Shown here: positions 1-9,462 of the stretch, piece after piece
How positions within the stretch are numbered: position 1 is the first letter of the stretch
Layout of the letters: every line of letters begins with the position of its first letter
Assembly: GCF_001678755.1 (NCBI RefSeq)
Contig: NZ_LZDS01000025.1
Coordinates: 186,001-250,000, forward strand
Length of the DNA: 64,000 nt
Origin: Acinetobacter gandensis
GTDB lineage: Bacteria > Pseudomonadota > Gammaproteobacteria > Pseudomonadales > Moraxellaceae
Reading direction: 5' to 3'
Translations under genes and position numbers: made by a program
Notes under the pieces: model-generated
Databases searched by the model: none
What the model was told of the DNA's origin: nothing
The model's input: the letters and a program-made list of their open reading frames with translations, nothing else

Positions 1-1
1 C

Positions 2-229
2 ACAGCGCCAATTCATGAAATTTATGGCTGTATGATGCGTAAAGGTGATGCAGGCTTCAAACAAGTGGTAGACGATGCAATCAAAGCAACATATAGCTCT
101 GGTGCAATCAACGAAATGTATAAAAAATGGTTCCAGTCACCAATTCCACCAAAAAATATTAACTTAAACTTTGAAATGTCAGACCAATTAAAAGCACTGA
201 TCAGCAATCCGCATGACCGTGACGAATAA
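2..229 (+). CDS. gltI: Glutamate/aspartate ABC transporter substrate-binding protein, C-terminal part (partial)
   Basis: This is the last 75 codons of a gene that enters from the left edge; the frame is open from base 2. The end (KWFQSPIPPKNINLNFEMS, then a short charged tail) matches the C-terminus of periplasmic GltI-type binding proteins, which capture glutamate/aspartate and deliver it to the GltJK permease. The three genes that follow on the same strand are the two permeases and the ATPase, so it is the first visible gene of a gltIJKL operon. Signal peptide and ligand-binding residues lie outside the window. Confidence 0.85.
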   Translation, partial: TAPIHEIYGCMMRKGDAGFKQVVDDAIKATYSSGAINEMYKKWFQSPIPPKNINLNFEMSDQLKALISNPHDRDE

Positions 230-299
230 TTAACCCTTAACTTTCAAAATATAGCTTAAGCCAAAAGGAGTTTGGCTTAGGCTCAATTCAGGGGGGTCT

Positions 300-1043
300 A
301 TGAATTATAGTTGGAATTGGGGTGTGCTTTTCCAGTCAACTGGCGTCGGTGATTCCACCTACATTGGCTGGATTTTAATTGGTTTGGGATGGTTGTTTGT
401 CATTGCCTTAGTGGCATGGACAATCGCAATGATACTCGGCAGTATCCTCGGCATTATGCGTACCTTACCTAGCCCTGTGGCGCGAGGCATTGGTACTGCT
501 TATGTGACTATTTTCCGTAATGTCCCATTATTAATTCAGTTATTTATTTGGTTCTACGTGGTTCCAAATTTTCTACCGACACCCATCAAAAACTGGTGGA
601 TGAATGATCTTGGTGCAAATACTACCGCACTAATCTCAGCCAGTGTCGGCTTAGGTTTATTTACTGCAGCACGAGTCTGTGAACAGGTGCGTACAGGGAT
701 TGAAGCAATTCCACGCGGTCAAACCAATGCGGGTTATGCCATGGGTTTTAGTACGACACAGCTTTACCGCTACGTTATTTTACCGCAATCTTTTCGCACG
801 ATTTTGCCACCGCTCAGCTCTGAGTTAACCAACTGCGTTAAAAATACCTCTGTTGCATCTTTAGTGGGTGTTGCAGAAATTATTTCGCAGATGAAAACAA
901 TTAGTGAATACACGCAAAACACCATCGAAATTTATACCTATGTCACCATTATTTTCATCGTAATCAATATCTGTTTGATTGGTTTCATGAACTTGCTGGA
1001 AAAACGCTTACGTGTTCCTGGCCTAATTGCAGGAGATAAATAA
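300..1043 (+). CDS. gltJ: Glutamate/aspartate ABC transporter permease GltJ
   Basis: A 247-residue inner-membrane permease of the polar amino acid (HisMQ-type) family. A hydrophobic segment at about residues 25-50 is followed by the FRNVPLLIQLFIWFY block, and the EAA-type coupling loop that contacts the ATPase is visible as GIEAIPRGQTNAGYAMGFS near residues 135-155. The length is usual for GltJ. A G-rich ribosome site (GGGGGG) lies just upstream of ATG 300. Its TAA overlaps the ATG of gltK by one base, implying translational coupling. It should form the membrane channel together with GltK. Confidence 0.93.
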   Translation: MNYSWNWGVLFQSTGVGDSTYIGWILIGLGWLFVIALVAWTIAMILGSILGIMRTLPSPVARGIGTAYVTIFRNVPLLIQLFIWFYVVPNFLPTPIKNWWMNDLGANTTALISASVGLGLFTAARVCEQVRTGIEAIPRGQTNAGYAMGFSTTQLYRYVILPQSFRTILPPLSSELTNCVKNTSVASLVGVAEIISQMKTISEYTQNTIEIYTYVTIIFIVINICLIGFMNLLEKRLRVPGLIAGDK

Positions 1044-1726
1044 TGGATTGGCTTACTTCTTTTATACAAGACTTGCAATTGTCTGGCCCTGCACTTTGGC
1101 ATGGTTTAAGTATTACTCTGAAAGTGGTTATTTCTGCCACAATTGGTGGAGTTTTGATTGGCACACTGTTAGCTTTAATGCGCTTATCATCAATTAAAGT
1201 GTTCAACATCTTTGCCAAAGGCTACGTTAACTTATTTCGCTCAATCCCTTTACTGTTGGTATTGATGTGGTTCTATTTTGCCGTACCATTTATCTATACA
1301 GGGATTACCGGCAATTACCTAACGATTGATACCGCATTGGTTTCCAGTATTGTGGCATTTATGCTATTTGAGGCCGCATATTTCTCTGAAATTGTCCGTG
1401 CTGGGATTCAATCAATTCCAAAAGGTCAAACCTCTGCGGCCTATGCCCTTGGCATGAGCTATAGCCAGTCCATGCGCCTGATTATTTTGCCGCAAGCCTT
1501 TCGCAAAATGACTCCATTGCTGTTACAGCAAACCATCATCCTCTTTCAAGATTCAACCATGGTGTATGCCATTGGATTACTCGACTTTTTCCGCACCAAC
1601 TATGTCCGCGGTGACTTAATGTCATTACTCACGCAATATATTATTTTTGCAGGACTGGTGTATTTCACCATCAGTATGATTGCGACTTATGCAGTTAAAA
1701 AATTACAACGGAGGTTAAGTGTATGA
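1043..1726 (+). CDS. gltK: Glutamate/aspartate ABC transporter permease GltK
   Basis: A 227-residue second permease half of the importer, paralogous to GltJ. It shows the family block [17 protein letters not shown] and the EAA loop [19 protein letters not shown], plus several hydrophobic segments. It starts within the stop codon of gltJ and its end overlaps the start of gltL by four bases, so the three genes are translated as a tightly coupled operon. Substrate assignment to glutamate/aspartate rests on the operon order and the GltI remnant, not on a measured specificity. Confidence 0.92.
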   Translation: MDWLTSFIQDLQLSGPALWHGLSITLKVVISATIGGVLIGTLLALMRLSSIKVFNIFAKGYVNLFRSIPLLLVLMWFYFAVPFIYTGITGNYLTIDTALVSSIVAFMLFEAAYFSEIVRAGIQSIPKGQTSAAYALGMSYSQSMRLIILPQAFRKMTPLLLQQTIILFQDSTMVYAIGLLDFFRTNYVRGDLMSLLTQYIIFAGLVYFTISMIATYAVKKLQRRLSV

Positions 1727-2466
1727 CCGATGCAAAAACAATGATCGACCTCCAAAATGTCAGTAAATGGTATAAAGATTTTCAAGTATTGACCGATTGC
1801 ACCACGCAAATTAAACAAGGCGAAGTGGTTGTGGTTTGTGGACCTTCCGGCTCAGGTAAATCAACGTTAATTAAAACCGTGAATGGACTGGAACCCTTCC
1901 AATCCGGTCAAATACTAGTGGATGGCATTTCCATAAATGATGCAAAGACCGATTTAAATAAATTACGTAGCCGCGTCGGCATGGTGTTTCAGCACTTTGA
2001 ATTATTCCCCCATTTGAGTATTACTGAAAACTTAACCATTGCCCAAGTCAAAGTATTAGGACGCTCAGAAGCAGAAGCCAAACAAAAAGGTTTAGCGTAT
2101 TTGGAACGTGTTGGACTCAGTGCACACGCCAACAAATACCCTGCTCAGCTTTCAGGTGGTCAGCAACAACGTGTCGCCATCGCTCGCGCACTAAGTATGG
2201 ACCCGATTGCCATGCTCTTTGATGAACCAACCTCTGCGCTCGATCCTGAGATGATTAATGAGGTATTGGATGTAATGGTTGGTTTAGCCAAAGAAGGCAT
2301 GACCATGATGTGTGTGACGCATGAAATGGGTTTTGCCCGTCAGGTAGCGGATCGTGTGATCTTTATGGATCAAGGAAAAATTGTAGAAGACTGTACCAAA
2401 GACGAGTTCTTTAATACACCTCGTGGTGAACGTGCACAGCAATTCCTGAATAAAATTTTGCATTAA
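1723..2466 (+). CDS. gltL: Glutamate/aspartate ABC transporter ATP-binding protein GltL
   Basis: A 247-residue cytoplasmic ABC ATPase that powers import through GltJK. Visible motifs are Walker A (GPSGSGKST, about residue 40), the Q-loop region [10 protein letters not shown], the signature LSGGQQQR (about residue 144), Walker B ([13 protein letters not shown]) and the H-loop His in CVTHEMG. Length and order are those of polar-amino-acid importer ATPases (GltL/GlnQ). It is the last gene of the operon and is followed by a hairpin terminator. Confidence 0.94.
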   Translation: MTDAKTMIDLQNVSKWYKDFQVLTDCTTQIKQGEVVVVCGPSGSGKSTLIKTVNGLEPFQSGQILVDGISINDAKTDLNKLRSRVGMVFQHFELFPHLSITENLTIAQVKVLGRSEAEAKQKGLAYLERVGLSAHANKYPAQLSGGQQQRVAIARALSMDPIAMLFDEPTSALDPEMINEVLDVMVGLAKEGMTMMCVTHEMGFARQVADRVIFMDQGKIVEDCTKDEFFNTPRGERAQQFLNKILH

Positions 2467-2498
2467 GTTACAGCGATGTTCGCGTCATACTACCTAAC

Positions 2499-2530
2499 AA
2501 AAAAAGCTCATCTCAGGATGAGCTTTTTTA
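2499..2530 (+). terminator. Rho-independent terminator after gltL
   Basis: Inverted repeat GCTCATC-tcag-GATGAGC (2506-2523) flanked by an A-run and a T-run; it ends the glt operon and can also act on the minus-strand fpr transcript. Confidence 0.85.
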
Positions 2531-2559
2531 TATAAACAGTGATAAAAAATGCAGCGAAT

Positions 2560-3321
2560 TTACCAGTAGTTTTCTACTGCAATATTCCCCTCACCGCGGC
2601 GGTTCATGGTTAGCCCACGTGCTTTAAGTGCTGCTTTAGTGTCATCAACCATTTGTGGATTACCACAGAGCATGACATGAGTCGTATCAATATTAAATTC
2701 TAGCCCCGCAGCTTTTTCTAATTCGCCATTTTCAATGAGCACTGGCAAACGGTCATGCAAAACGGCATTTGGATCACGTGTAATAATTGGAATAAATTTA
2801 AATCCCTTATGCCCTTCACCAAAAGTTTTGGCAATTTCTTGAATCCGTTCTACATAAGCCAACTCTGATGCAGTACGTACACTGTAAACCAAATTGATCT
2901 TTTCGTATTTTGACCACGTTTCAAAGTCCTGCAACATCGATAAAAATGGAGCAAGTCCAGTTCCTGTACCTAATAACCACAAGTCCTTTGGCAATGGCAA
3001 CTGATAACGTGCCAATGTTAAGAAACCATAAGGAATCTTTTCCAGATACAATTCATCGCCGACTTGTAGATGCTGTAAGTTCGAGGTAAATGCACCATCA
3101 GGCACTACAATCGAAAAGAATTCTAAAGTCTCATCAAAAGGAGATGACACCACCGAATAAGCACGAACCACCAATTCATCGCCCACTTTCAACCCGATTC
3201 GTGCAAACTGCCCAGCAGTAAATTTAAAATGTGCGGGACGCGTCATGGTAAAACTGAACAAAGTATTGGTCCAACGGTGTACAGATAAAACCTTTTCTAA
3301 GCTAAATTTTTCAATTGACAT
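2560..3321 (-). CDS. fpr: Ferredoxin/flavodoxin--NADP+ reductase
   Basis: A 253-residue FAD enzyme that exchanges electrons between NADPH and ferredoxin or flavodoxin. The FAD-binding RAYSVVSSP motif (near residue 53) and the NADP-binding GTGTGLAPFLSML segment (near 117) are present. The protein ends in ENYW, an aromatic C-terminus typical of bacterial Fpr. It is divergent from a LysR-type gene, as in Pseudomonas where the regulator FinR controls fpr, so oxidative or redox-responsive control is plausible. The assignment is strong; the electron partner is not shown by the sequence. Confidence 0.93.
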   Translation of the reverse strand: MSIEKFSLEKVLSVHRWTNTLFSFTMTRPAHFKFTAGQFARIGLKVGDELVVRAYSVVSSPFDETLEFFSIVVPDGAFTSNLQHLQVGDELYLEKIPYGFLTLARYQLPLPKDLWLLGTGTGLAPFLSMLQDFETWSKYEKINLVYSVRTASELAYVERIQEIAKTFGEGHKGFKFIPIITRDPNAVLHDRLPVLIENGELEKAAGLEFNIDTTHVMLCGNPQMVDDTKAALKARGLTMNRRGEGNIAVENYW

Positions 3322-3345
3322 GATTTGAACGTGGCGTGACAGACT

Positions 3346-3361
3346 ATGCTCATGTTAGCAT
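3346..3361. promoter_or_regulatory. Candidate LysR-type operator between fpr and the divergent regulator
   Basis: The 85-bp intergenic region contains the perfect inverted repeat ATGCT-N6-AGCAT. LysR-type regulators commonly bind such interrupted dyads in the shared promoter region of the divergent target. Function is inferred from position and symmetry only. Confidence 0.5.
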
Positions 3362-3406
3362 GACAGTATAATTTATTAATATTTTTTAAATGTTAAGGTC
3401 CAATTC

Positions 3407-4285
3407 ATGCGCATGACTTTACGCCAGTTGGCTGTTTTTGTAGCAGTCGCTCAAGAAGGTACCGTTACTAAAGCTAGTGATGCTGTCAAACTTACTCAAA
3501 GTGCAGCAAGTATGGCTTTGGCCGACCTCGAAGATGGTCTAGGTGCTCCGCTGTTTGACCGTCTGGGTAAACGCCTACAATTGAATGACTTGGGTCGATT
3601 CTTGCTCCCTCAAGCTTTAGAAATTCTTGGACGCTGTGAAGCATTCGAACAAGCAGCCAAAGGTGAATTGCAAAGTATTGATTTACGTCTAGGTGCGACC
3701 TTAACCATTAGTGACTACCTAATGCCAGACTTGATGGCGAATTTCTTACAAATTCAGCCGCAAGCACATTTACAGCTTCAAGTGGGTAATACACGCCAAA
3801 TGATTGAAGCGGTGAATCAATTTCAATTGGATTTGGCATTAATTGAAGGTTCATGCCATCTGCCACAGCTCCAATGCATTCACTGGCGTGATGATGAGCT
3901 TGCTGTCTGTTGTTCACCTGAACATCCATTAGCAAAACTGGATCGTGCTTTAACCTCAGATGACTTTAATCATGTTGAATGGATCTTACGTGAAGAAGGC
4001 TCAGGTACTCGTGAAGTTTTTGACAATGCAATCTTAAAAGATTTACCAGATGCCAATATTCGTCTGACCCTAGGTCATAACGAGGCGATTTTAAAAATTG
4101 TCGCAGGCGGTCTTGGTATGTCGTGCATTTCTAAACTTGCAATTGAACCTTTACGCGAAAAAGGTCAATTGGTTGTGCTAGACACGCCATTCTGGCAGTT
4201 GGCACGTCCCCTGTTTATGCTTGTGCATCGTCAAAAGTATCAAGGGCCTGGACTAAAAGCCTTTATGCAATTCTGTGAAAAATAA
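3407..4285 (+). CDS. LysR-family transcriptional regulator, FinR-like
   Basis: A 292-residue LysR-type regulator. The N-terminal winged helix-turn-helix is clear (LRQLAVFVAVAQEGTVTKASDAV, LTQSAASMALADLE), followed by the linker helix and a C-terminal periplasmic-binding-like effector domain from about residue 90. ATG 3407 has an AAGG ribosome site; a second ATG at 3413 is possible. The divergent arrangement with fpr matches finR-fpr of Pseudomonas, where FinR activates fpr under oxidative stress. The FinR function is inferred from this context; the family assignment is certain. Confidence 0.85.
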   Translation: MRMTLRQLAVFVAVAQEGTVTKASDAVKLTQSAASMALADLEDGLGAPLFDRLGKRLQLNDLGRFLLPQALEILGRCEAFEQAAKGELQSIDLRLGATLTISDYLMPDLMANFLQIQPQAHLQLQVGNTRQMIEAVNQFQLDLALIEGSCHLPQLQCIHWRDDELAVCCSPEHPLAKLDRALTSDDFNHVEWILREEGSGTREVFDNAILKDLPDANIRLTLGHNEAILKIVAGGLGMSCISKLAIEPLREKGQLVVLDTPFWQLARPLFMLVHRQKYQGPGLKAFMQFCEK

Positions 4286-4312
4286 AAAAAGCGCCTTAAG
4301 GCGCTTTTTTTA
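4285..4312. terminator. Bidirectional terminator between convergent genes
   Basis: GCGCC-ttaa-GGCGC hairpin (4291-4304) with an A-run before and a T-run after. It serves both the LysR gene (plus) and the cold-shock/excalibur gene (minus). Confidence 0.8.
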
Positions 4313-5062
4313 TCTATTTTTAAATTGGCGTTCACATGGTTCGCCATCATTATTGCCGTCCATTTTCGTATTTGGACAATTATTATTAAAGAACACTGCT
4401 TCTTCGTATGAACGCATCTGACTGCAATGTGTACGTCCGTCACAACTGAACTTGGCTGGCGCTGCTTGTTGTACTGCTTGAGTCGATTTAGGTGTGACAT
4501 CCACCACATCACGACGTAATTCACTCGTGCCTGTTCCATGCAAATTATGTAGACCTTGCTCACTCAGTACTTGGTCGGGTAAATCGCCCTGCGCTTTACG
4601 CTGTTCTTCTACAATCTGCTGTTGTTGCTGCATCAATTGCTGTGCGTGTAATTGCTTTTGTTCTCTATAGCCTTGATATTTGCCATAAACCATTACAGCA
4701 AGTACAACAATAATGACCACACCCACAAAACTGATGATTTTACTCAATGGACTAACTGAAGCAACTTCATAACGCGGTGAGGCTGAAATAGGCTCACGTG
4801 AATGATCTTCTACAATTGTTGATTGTAATGCTTGTTCTGTAGCTTGTTGTTGCTTTAAATCCAAACGAACAATATTGACCGCTTTAAAATTGCCTTGATC
4901 TTCAGAAATAAGGTATTTCACTTTTTCACCAAGCTTTAATTCAATATGGCGGCTTGGTATGTCCGTTACGTGGAAAAACAAATCTTTCACTTGTTCATTT
5001 TGTTGAATAAAGCCAAAGCCACGCTCAGCATTATAGCTTTTTATTTTCCCCTCTAAAAACAT
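4310..5062 (-). CDS. Cold-shock domain, transmembrane and excalibur-domain fusion protein
   Basis: About 250 residues with three parts. An N-terminal cold-shock (OB-fold nucleic-acid-binding) domain, residues 1-65, has the RNP-like RGFGFIQQ and FFHVTDIP motifs. One transmembrane helix (SKIISFVGVVIIVVLAVMVYG, about residues 110-130) is followed by a Gln-rich coiled segment. A C-terminal excalibur-type calcium-binding motif has Cys pairs and DGNNDGEPCE at the very end. ATG 5062 is preferred over an in-frame TTG twelve bases upstream. The topology puts the cold-shock domain inside and the excalibur domain outside. The role is unknown. Confidence 0.8.
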   Translation of the reverse strand: MFLEGKIKSYNAERGFGFIQQNEQVKDLFFHVTDIPSRHIELKLGEKVKYLISEDQGNFKAVNIVRLDLKQQQATEQALQSTIVEDHSREPISASPRYEVASVSPLSKIISFVGVVIIVVLAVMVYGKYQGYREQKQLHAQQLMQQQQQIVEEQRKAQGDLPDQVLSEQGLHNLHGTGTSELRRDVVDVTPKSTQAVQQAAPAKFSCDGRTHCSQMRSYEEAVFFNNNCPNTKMDGNNDGEPCERQFKNR

Positions 5063-5097
5063 ATGGCTATCCAATTTTTATAATGATTATATATTAA

Positions 5098-5127
5098 TAA
5101 AAAAGAGGCGAAGCCGCCTCTTTTTTA
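5098..5127 (-). terminator. Terminator after the 97-residue cold-shock gene
   Basis: GAGGCG-aagc-CGCCTC stem with flanking A and T runs, suited to either strand. Confidence 0.8.
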
Positions 5128-5160
5128 TCTATTTAAGCTGAACGCAAAGTTCACAAAAGC

Positions 5161-5454
5161 TTACTTGCGTAGATTACTCAATAAAGCAGAAGTAATAGAT
5201 GTGTTGTTCGCTACAATTTTTGATTTTTTAGCACGTGTAGATTTATCTTCAGCACGTTCAATATTAATCGCTTTGTAACGGTCACCATTTTCAACGACAT
5301 TGAATTGAACACGTTCATTACGCTTTGGTTCACCTTCTGCCGCAGGAAAATCGGAAATATGAAAGAACACTTCCCCTTCTGCTGAAGCAATAAAACCGTA
5401 CCCTTTTTCAGAATTGTACTGTTTAATTTTTCCTTGATATAACTCTGACTTCAT
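5161..5454 (-). CDS. Cold-shock domain protein
   Basis: A 97-residue protein. The first 65 residues form a cold-shock domain with the motifs EKGYGFIA (RNP1-like) and EVFFHISDFP (RNP2-like), expected to bind single-stranded RNA or DNA. A basic Lys/Arg tail of about 25 residues (KSTRAKKSK) follows. It is longer than classical CspA proteins (about 70 residues) because of this tail. Its head resembles that of the neighbouring cold-shock/excalibur protein, suggesting local duplication. It has its own downstream terminator. Confidence 0.88.
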   Translation of the reverse strand: MKSELYQGKIKQYNSEKGYGFIASAEGEVFFHISDFPAAEGEPKRNERVQFNVVENGDRYKAINIERAEDKSTRAKKSKIVANNTSITSALLSNLRK

Positions 5455-5494
5455 GCGCTTAGCCTAATATCTAAATATGATTGCTACATTATAT

Positions 5495-5522
5495 AAAAAA
5501 GAGGCTATTAAAGCCTCTTTTT
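5495..5522 (-). terminator. Terminator after upp
   Basis: GAGGCT-attaa-AGCCTC hairpin (5501-5517) with a T-run; it lies between the stop of upp and the next minus-strand gene. Confidence 0.75.
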
Positions 5523-5537
5523 GATTTCAGTTTAAAA

Positions 5538-6173
5538 TTAATCTTTTTGAACTGAACCGAAAATTTTATCACCAGCATCGCCTAAACCAGGAACGATATA
5601 ACCGTTTTCATTTAAGCCGTGGTCAACGGATGCAGTAAAGATGGTAACGTCTGGATGCGCCTCTTCTACACGCTTAATACCTTCTGGTGCAGCAACAAGA
5701 ACCATCACACGGATATCTTTACAACCACTTGCTTTTAGAACATCAATTGCAGCAACTAAAGAAGAACCCGTTGCTAGCATTGGATCGATAATCATGGCTA
5801 AACGGTTTTGAACGTCTGGTACTAATTTTTTATAGTAGGTACGTGCTTCCAAAGTTTCTTCATCACGCTCTAAACCTAATACTGATACTTTTGCACTAGG
5901 AATAAGGTTAAGAAATCCATCTAACATACCAATACCAGCACGTAGAATTGGCACAACTGTTATTTTTTTGCCCGCAATACGGTCTACAGTTACTTTACCA
6001 TTCCAGCCATCAATTTCATGATCAACCATAGGTAAATCTTTAGTTGCTTCGTAAGTCAAAAGCATGGTGACTTCTTGAGCAAGCTCACGGAAGTTTTTAG
6101 TACTAATGTCTGCACGACGAAGTAAGCCGAGTTTATGTCGGATTAACGGATGACGGATTTCATGGATAGCCAC
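5538..6173 (-). CDS. upp: Uracil phosphoribosyltransferase
   Basis: A 211-residue enzyme of pyrimidine salvage that makes UMP from uracil and PRPP. Family motifs are visible: [13 protein letters not shown], and the PRPP loop [12 protein letters not shown] near residue 130. The C-terminal uracil-binding stretch is [16 protein letters not shown]. The start is GTG at 6173, preceded by AGGTG as ribosome site; the length matches E. coli Upp. It is transcribed alone, between its own terminator and that of nuoN. Confidence 0.96.
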   Translation of the reverse strand: MAIHEIRHPLIRHKLGLLRRADISTKNFRELAQEVTMLLTYEATKDLPMVDHEIDGWNGKVTVDRIAGKKITVVPILRAGIGMLDGFLNLIPSAKVSVLGLERDEETLEARTYYKKLVPDVQNRLAMIIDPMLATGSSLVAAIDVLKASGCKDIRVMVLVAAPEGIKRVEEAHPDVTIFTASVDHGLNENGYIVPGLGDAGDKIFGSVQKD

Positions 6174-6240
6174 GGGAGAACACCTAAAAGGTTAAGATAA
6201 AATTTCATCTATTATAAAGCTATTTAACAAATGTTAAAAA

Positions 6241-6271
6241 TAAAAAAACCCCCATTGCTGGAGGCTTTTTT
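6241..6271 (-). terminator. Terminator at the end of the nuo operon
   Basis: An imperfect hairpin (CCTCC pairing with GGGGG on the minus strand) framed by A and T runs, about 30 bases after the nuoN stop. Confidence 0.65.
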
Positions 6272-6299
6272 GTAATAACTGAATTAATTGCTTAATTCA

Positions 6300-7844
6300 T
6301 TAGTTAAAACCGCTTTGAATCAAGCTCATGATGAACTGTTGAAGCTCAGGTGAGATTGCAAAGTATGCCACTTGAGATACTGCAATAATTGGATCTGGAT
6401 ATACACCGATCAACAAAACTAATGCAGCTGCACCAAGCACCATGATACCACCCACTTTTTGGCCCCAATGATCGACAGCATCGATACGTGGGTTTTCTGG
6501 TGGTGTCATGTACATTACAACCATTACACGTAGGTAGTAGTACAAACCAATACCAGAACCAAGGATTACCATTGCCGCTAAGAACCATGAACCACCAGCT
6601 ACCGCTGTTTTGATGACAAGGAACTTACCAATGAAGCCAGCAGTTAAAGGAATACCTGCAAGAGACAACATCATTACAGTCAGTGTTGCAGTCAATACTG
6701 GACGACGCCAGAACAAACCACGGTACTCAGCAAGGCTACCTGCTTCATCTTTGTTGTTGTAAGGGCTAGACATTAATGTCACGACACCGAACGCACCGAT
6801 TGTGGTTAATACATAAGTAATAACATATACGTTTACGCTGCTGAATGTCGCAAAGCCTTGTACTTGAACAAAGTCAGTATTACGAGCACTGATAATCGCC
6901 ACAAGTAAGTAACCGAAGTGAGCAATTGAAGAGTATGCAAGGATACGTTTCAAGTTCACTTGACGTACTGCAAGCAAGTTACCCGCAAGGATAGACAAGA
7001 CTGCAATGATCGTTACAATTGTGATGAAGCTGTCGGAAAGGATTAAGCCAGAAGCCAAGAAGTAACGAACGAATAGGCCGATCATTGCCACTTTAGCAAC
7101 AGTTGCAAGGAAAGTCGCAACTGGCGCTGGCGCACCTGCATATACGTCTGGTGTCCATTTATGGAATGGCGCAAGAGACAATTTGAATGCAACAGCAAAT
7201 ACGATTAATGCAAGACCTAATACCACGCCAGGTTGGCTGAAGTTGGTAAACATTTTACCTGGTTCAGCAACGAATGACATTGTACCTGTGTAGGCATAAA
7301 CATATGCCATACCCATTAACAGCATTGCAGATGCAGTTGCTGAAAGTACTAGGTATTTAACGCCCGCTTCAAGTGATTGAGAACGTTGATGTGTATATGC
7401 CAATAGGCCATATACAGGAATCGACATTAACTCAAGGCTGATGAAGAATGATGCATAGTGTGAACTTGCCACCATCAACATCGCACCAGTCACTGAACAT
7501 AACATCAAGATGTATAGTTCTTCACGGTTGTCTTCATACTTTTCAATATAAGCATGTGACAAAGTACAGCAAGCAAGTGCTGCAACTAAAATCACAAACT
7601 GATACAACATCGTAAACGGATCTACGATGAATAAGTTCATTACGTTTGCAGGTGCATACTGCCCTGCAACCAGAACGAAAATAATGTAAAAGGCTGCAAG
7701 GTTCAGACCGATAACGGAAGTCGTTGCAACTAAATTGTGGTTACGCTTGATTGCAATTAGCAACATCACGACGATCGCAGTTAAAGCCACGATCATCACA
7801 GGAGCTAATGGCATAAGCTCAGAAAATGACATTGTGAAGTCCAT
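6300..7844 (-). CDS. nuoN: NADH-quinone oxidoreductase subunit N
   Basis: A 514-residue antiporter-like membrane subunit of complex I with about 14 hydrophobic helices. Conserved Mrp-type features are visible, including a helix with LSLAPFHKWTPDVYAGAP (functional Lys and conserved Pro/Asp) and the RILAYSSIAHFGYLL segment. It is the last of thirteen nuo genes on the minus strand and starts three bases after the nuoM stop. It forms one of the proton-pumping modules of the membrane arm. Confidence 0.97.
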   Translation of the reverse strand: MDFTMSFSELMPLAPVMIVALTAIVVMLLIAIKRNHNLVATTSVIGLNLAAFYIIFVLVAGQYAPANVMNLFIVDPFTMLYQFVILVAALACCTLSHAYIEKYEDNREELYILMLCSVTGAMLMVASSHYASFFISLELMSIPVYGLLAYTHQRSQSLEAGVKYLVLSATASAMLLMGMAYVYAYTGTMSFVAEPGKMFTNFSQPGVVLGLALIVFAVAFKLSLAPFHKWTPDVYAGAPAPVATFLATVAKVAMIGLFVRYFLASGLILSDSFITIVTIIAVLSILAGNLLAVRQVNLKRILAYSSIAHFGYLLVAIISARNTDFVQVQGFATFSSVNVYVITYVLTTIGAFGVVTLMSSPYNNKDEAGSLAEYRGLFWRRPVLTATLTVMMLSLAGIPLTAGFIGKFLVIKTAVAGGSWFLAAMVILGSGIGLYYYLRVMVVMYMTPPENPRIDAVDHWGQKVGGIMVLGAAALVLLIGVYPDPIIAVSQVAYFAISPELQQFIMSLIQSGFN

Positions 7845-7847
7845 GGC

Positions 7848-9461
7848 TTATTGCATCTCCACATTTTCAGGTTGTACAGCAATTTGCTGCACAACATCAA
7901 CGACTTCTTGAACTGGAATATAGCTGTTCGCAATCCACGCCATACTTGAATTTGAAATATCAAGGAAGCTTTGTGGGAATAGACCAAGCCATACAAGACC
8001 AAGAGCACAGATTAAAAGAATCACAACTTCACGCGCATTTAAGTCTTTCAACGGATTTGCGTAATGCTGTTTTTGTTCTTCATTTGGCGTACCAAACAAT
8101 GCTTTGTGAATCAGGATTAAACCGTAAAGACCAGCAAATACTAAGCTTACCGCAGCAAGAATTGTGTACACAGGGAACTTCGCGTATGAACCCATCAAGA
8201 TTAGGAATTCACCGATAAAGTTACCAAGACCTGGAATACCTACAAGTGCCGCAACAAAGAACATTAAGAAGAATGAAAGGTATTGGAACTGACCACGGAT
8301 ACCACCCATCAAACGCATGTCACGTGTATGCAGACGTTCGTAAACCTGACCACACATAATGAACAATGCAGCAGAAGATAGACCGTGAGCCAGCATCATA
8401 ATCATCAAGCCTTGGAATGTCAGGATGTTACCTGCATACAAAGCGAGAAGTACGAAGCCCATGTGCGAAATAGATGTGTACGCAAGCAGACGTTTCATGT
8501 CTGTTTGTTGGAATGCACACCATGCACCGTAGAAAATACCGATTAGACCAAGAATGATCGCGATGTCAGCAAACTGAGCAGATGCTACTGGGAAGAATGG
8601 AATAACGAAACGTAAAAGACCATAAGCCGCAGTTTTAATCAAGATACCTGCAAGGTCGACAGAACCCGCTGTAGGTGCTTGCGCATGCGCATCTGGTAAC
8701 CAGCCGTGTAATGGGAAAACTGGAAGTTTTACCGCAAAACCAATGAACATACAGATCATGAATGCATAAGCAATTGCTGGAGCTTGAGCTTCAATCGTAT
8801 GCGCAACACTCATTAAGAAGTCATAGTTAAAGCTGATTTGACCATGAATTTGGTAGCCGACTACAACTAGACCCAAGATACCGATCAACATGATGAGACC
8901 AGCAACTTGTGTATAGATGAAGAATTTAGTCGCAGCGTAAACACGTGATTTACCGTCTGCCCCTTTATGACCCCATAACGCAATCAAGAAGTAGATTGGT
9001 ACAAGCATCATCTCCCAGAAGAAGAAGAACAGGAACATGTCAATCGCAAGGAATACACCGATTACACCACCCAAAGACCATAAAAGGTTTAAGTGGAAGA
9101 AACCAACGTTCTTTTGAATCTCACCCCATGAACAACCTACTGCAAGTACACCTAGTAATGCAGTTAAGCCAACCATAAGCAGTGAAAGACCATCCACAGC
9201 TAAGTGAATGTTAATACCTAAAGTGGTAATCCACGGTAGGTTAAATTGAGCAGCCCACTGTGGAGCTTGTGTACCCAACTCGTAGTTATAAGTACCGTTT
9301 TGCCATAAAACAATGGTTAACACCAAAGTTAAAAGCATACCGATTAACGCGATATAACGTGGCAAGTGCTTGTCGAGTTTATCGACAAGCCAGCATACAA
9401 AACCTGCAATGAACGGAATAAGGATCAGAGCGGGTAGAATTAAATTGTTTGGAGTTTCCAT
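7848..9461 (-). CDS. nuoM: NADH-quinone oxidoreductase subunit M
   Basis: A 537-residue polytopic antiporter-like subunit of complex I. Diagnostic stretches are FFFFWEMMLVPIYFLIALWG near residue 145, the AVKLPVFPLHGWLPDAHAQA helix, and RLLAYTSISHMGFVL. It lies between nuoL and nuoN, starting one base after nuoL ends, and contributes a proton channel. A hydrophilic C-terminal tail of about 25 residues follows the last helix. Confidence 0.97.
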   Translation of the reverse strand: METPNNLILPALILIPFIAGFVCWLVDKLDKHLPRYIALIGMLLTLVLTIVLWQNGTYNYELGTQAPQWAAQFNLPWITTLGINIHLAVDGLSLLMVGLTALLGVLAVGCSWGEIQKNVGFFHLNLLWSLGGVIGVFLAIDMFLFFFFWEMMLVPIYFLIALWGHKGADGKSRVYAATKFFIYTQVAGLIMLIGILGLVVVGYQIHGQISFNYDFLMSVAHTIEAQAPAIAYAFMICMFIGFAVKLPVFPLHGWLPDAHAQAPTAGSVDLAGILIKTAAYGLLRFVIPFFPVASAQFADIAIILGLIGIFYGAWCAFQQTDMKRLLAYTSISHMGFVLLALYAGNILTFQGLMIMMLAHGLSSAALFIMCGQVYERLHTRDMRLMGGIRGQFQYLSFFLMFFVAALVGIPGLGNFIGEFLILMGSYAKFPVYTILAAVSLVFAGLYGLILIHKALFGTPNEEQKQHYANPLKDLNAREVVILLICALGLVWLGLFPQSFLDISNSSMAWIANSYIPVQEVVDVVQQIAVQPENVEMQ

Positions 9462-9462
9462 T

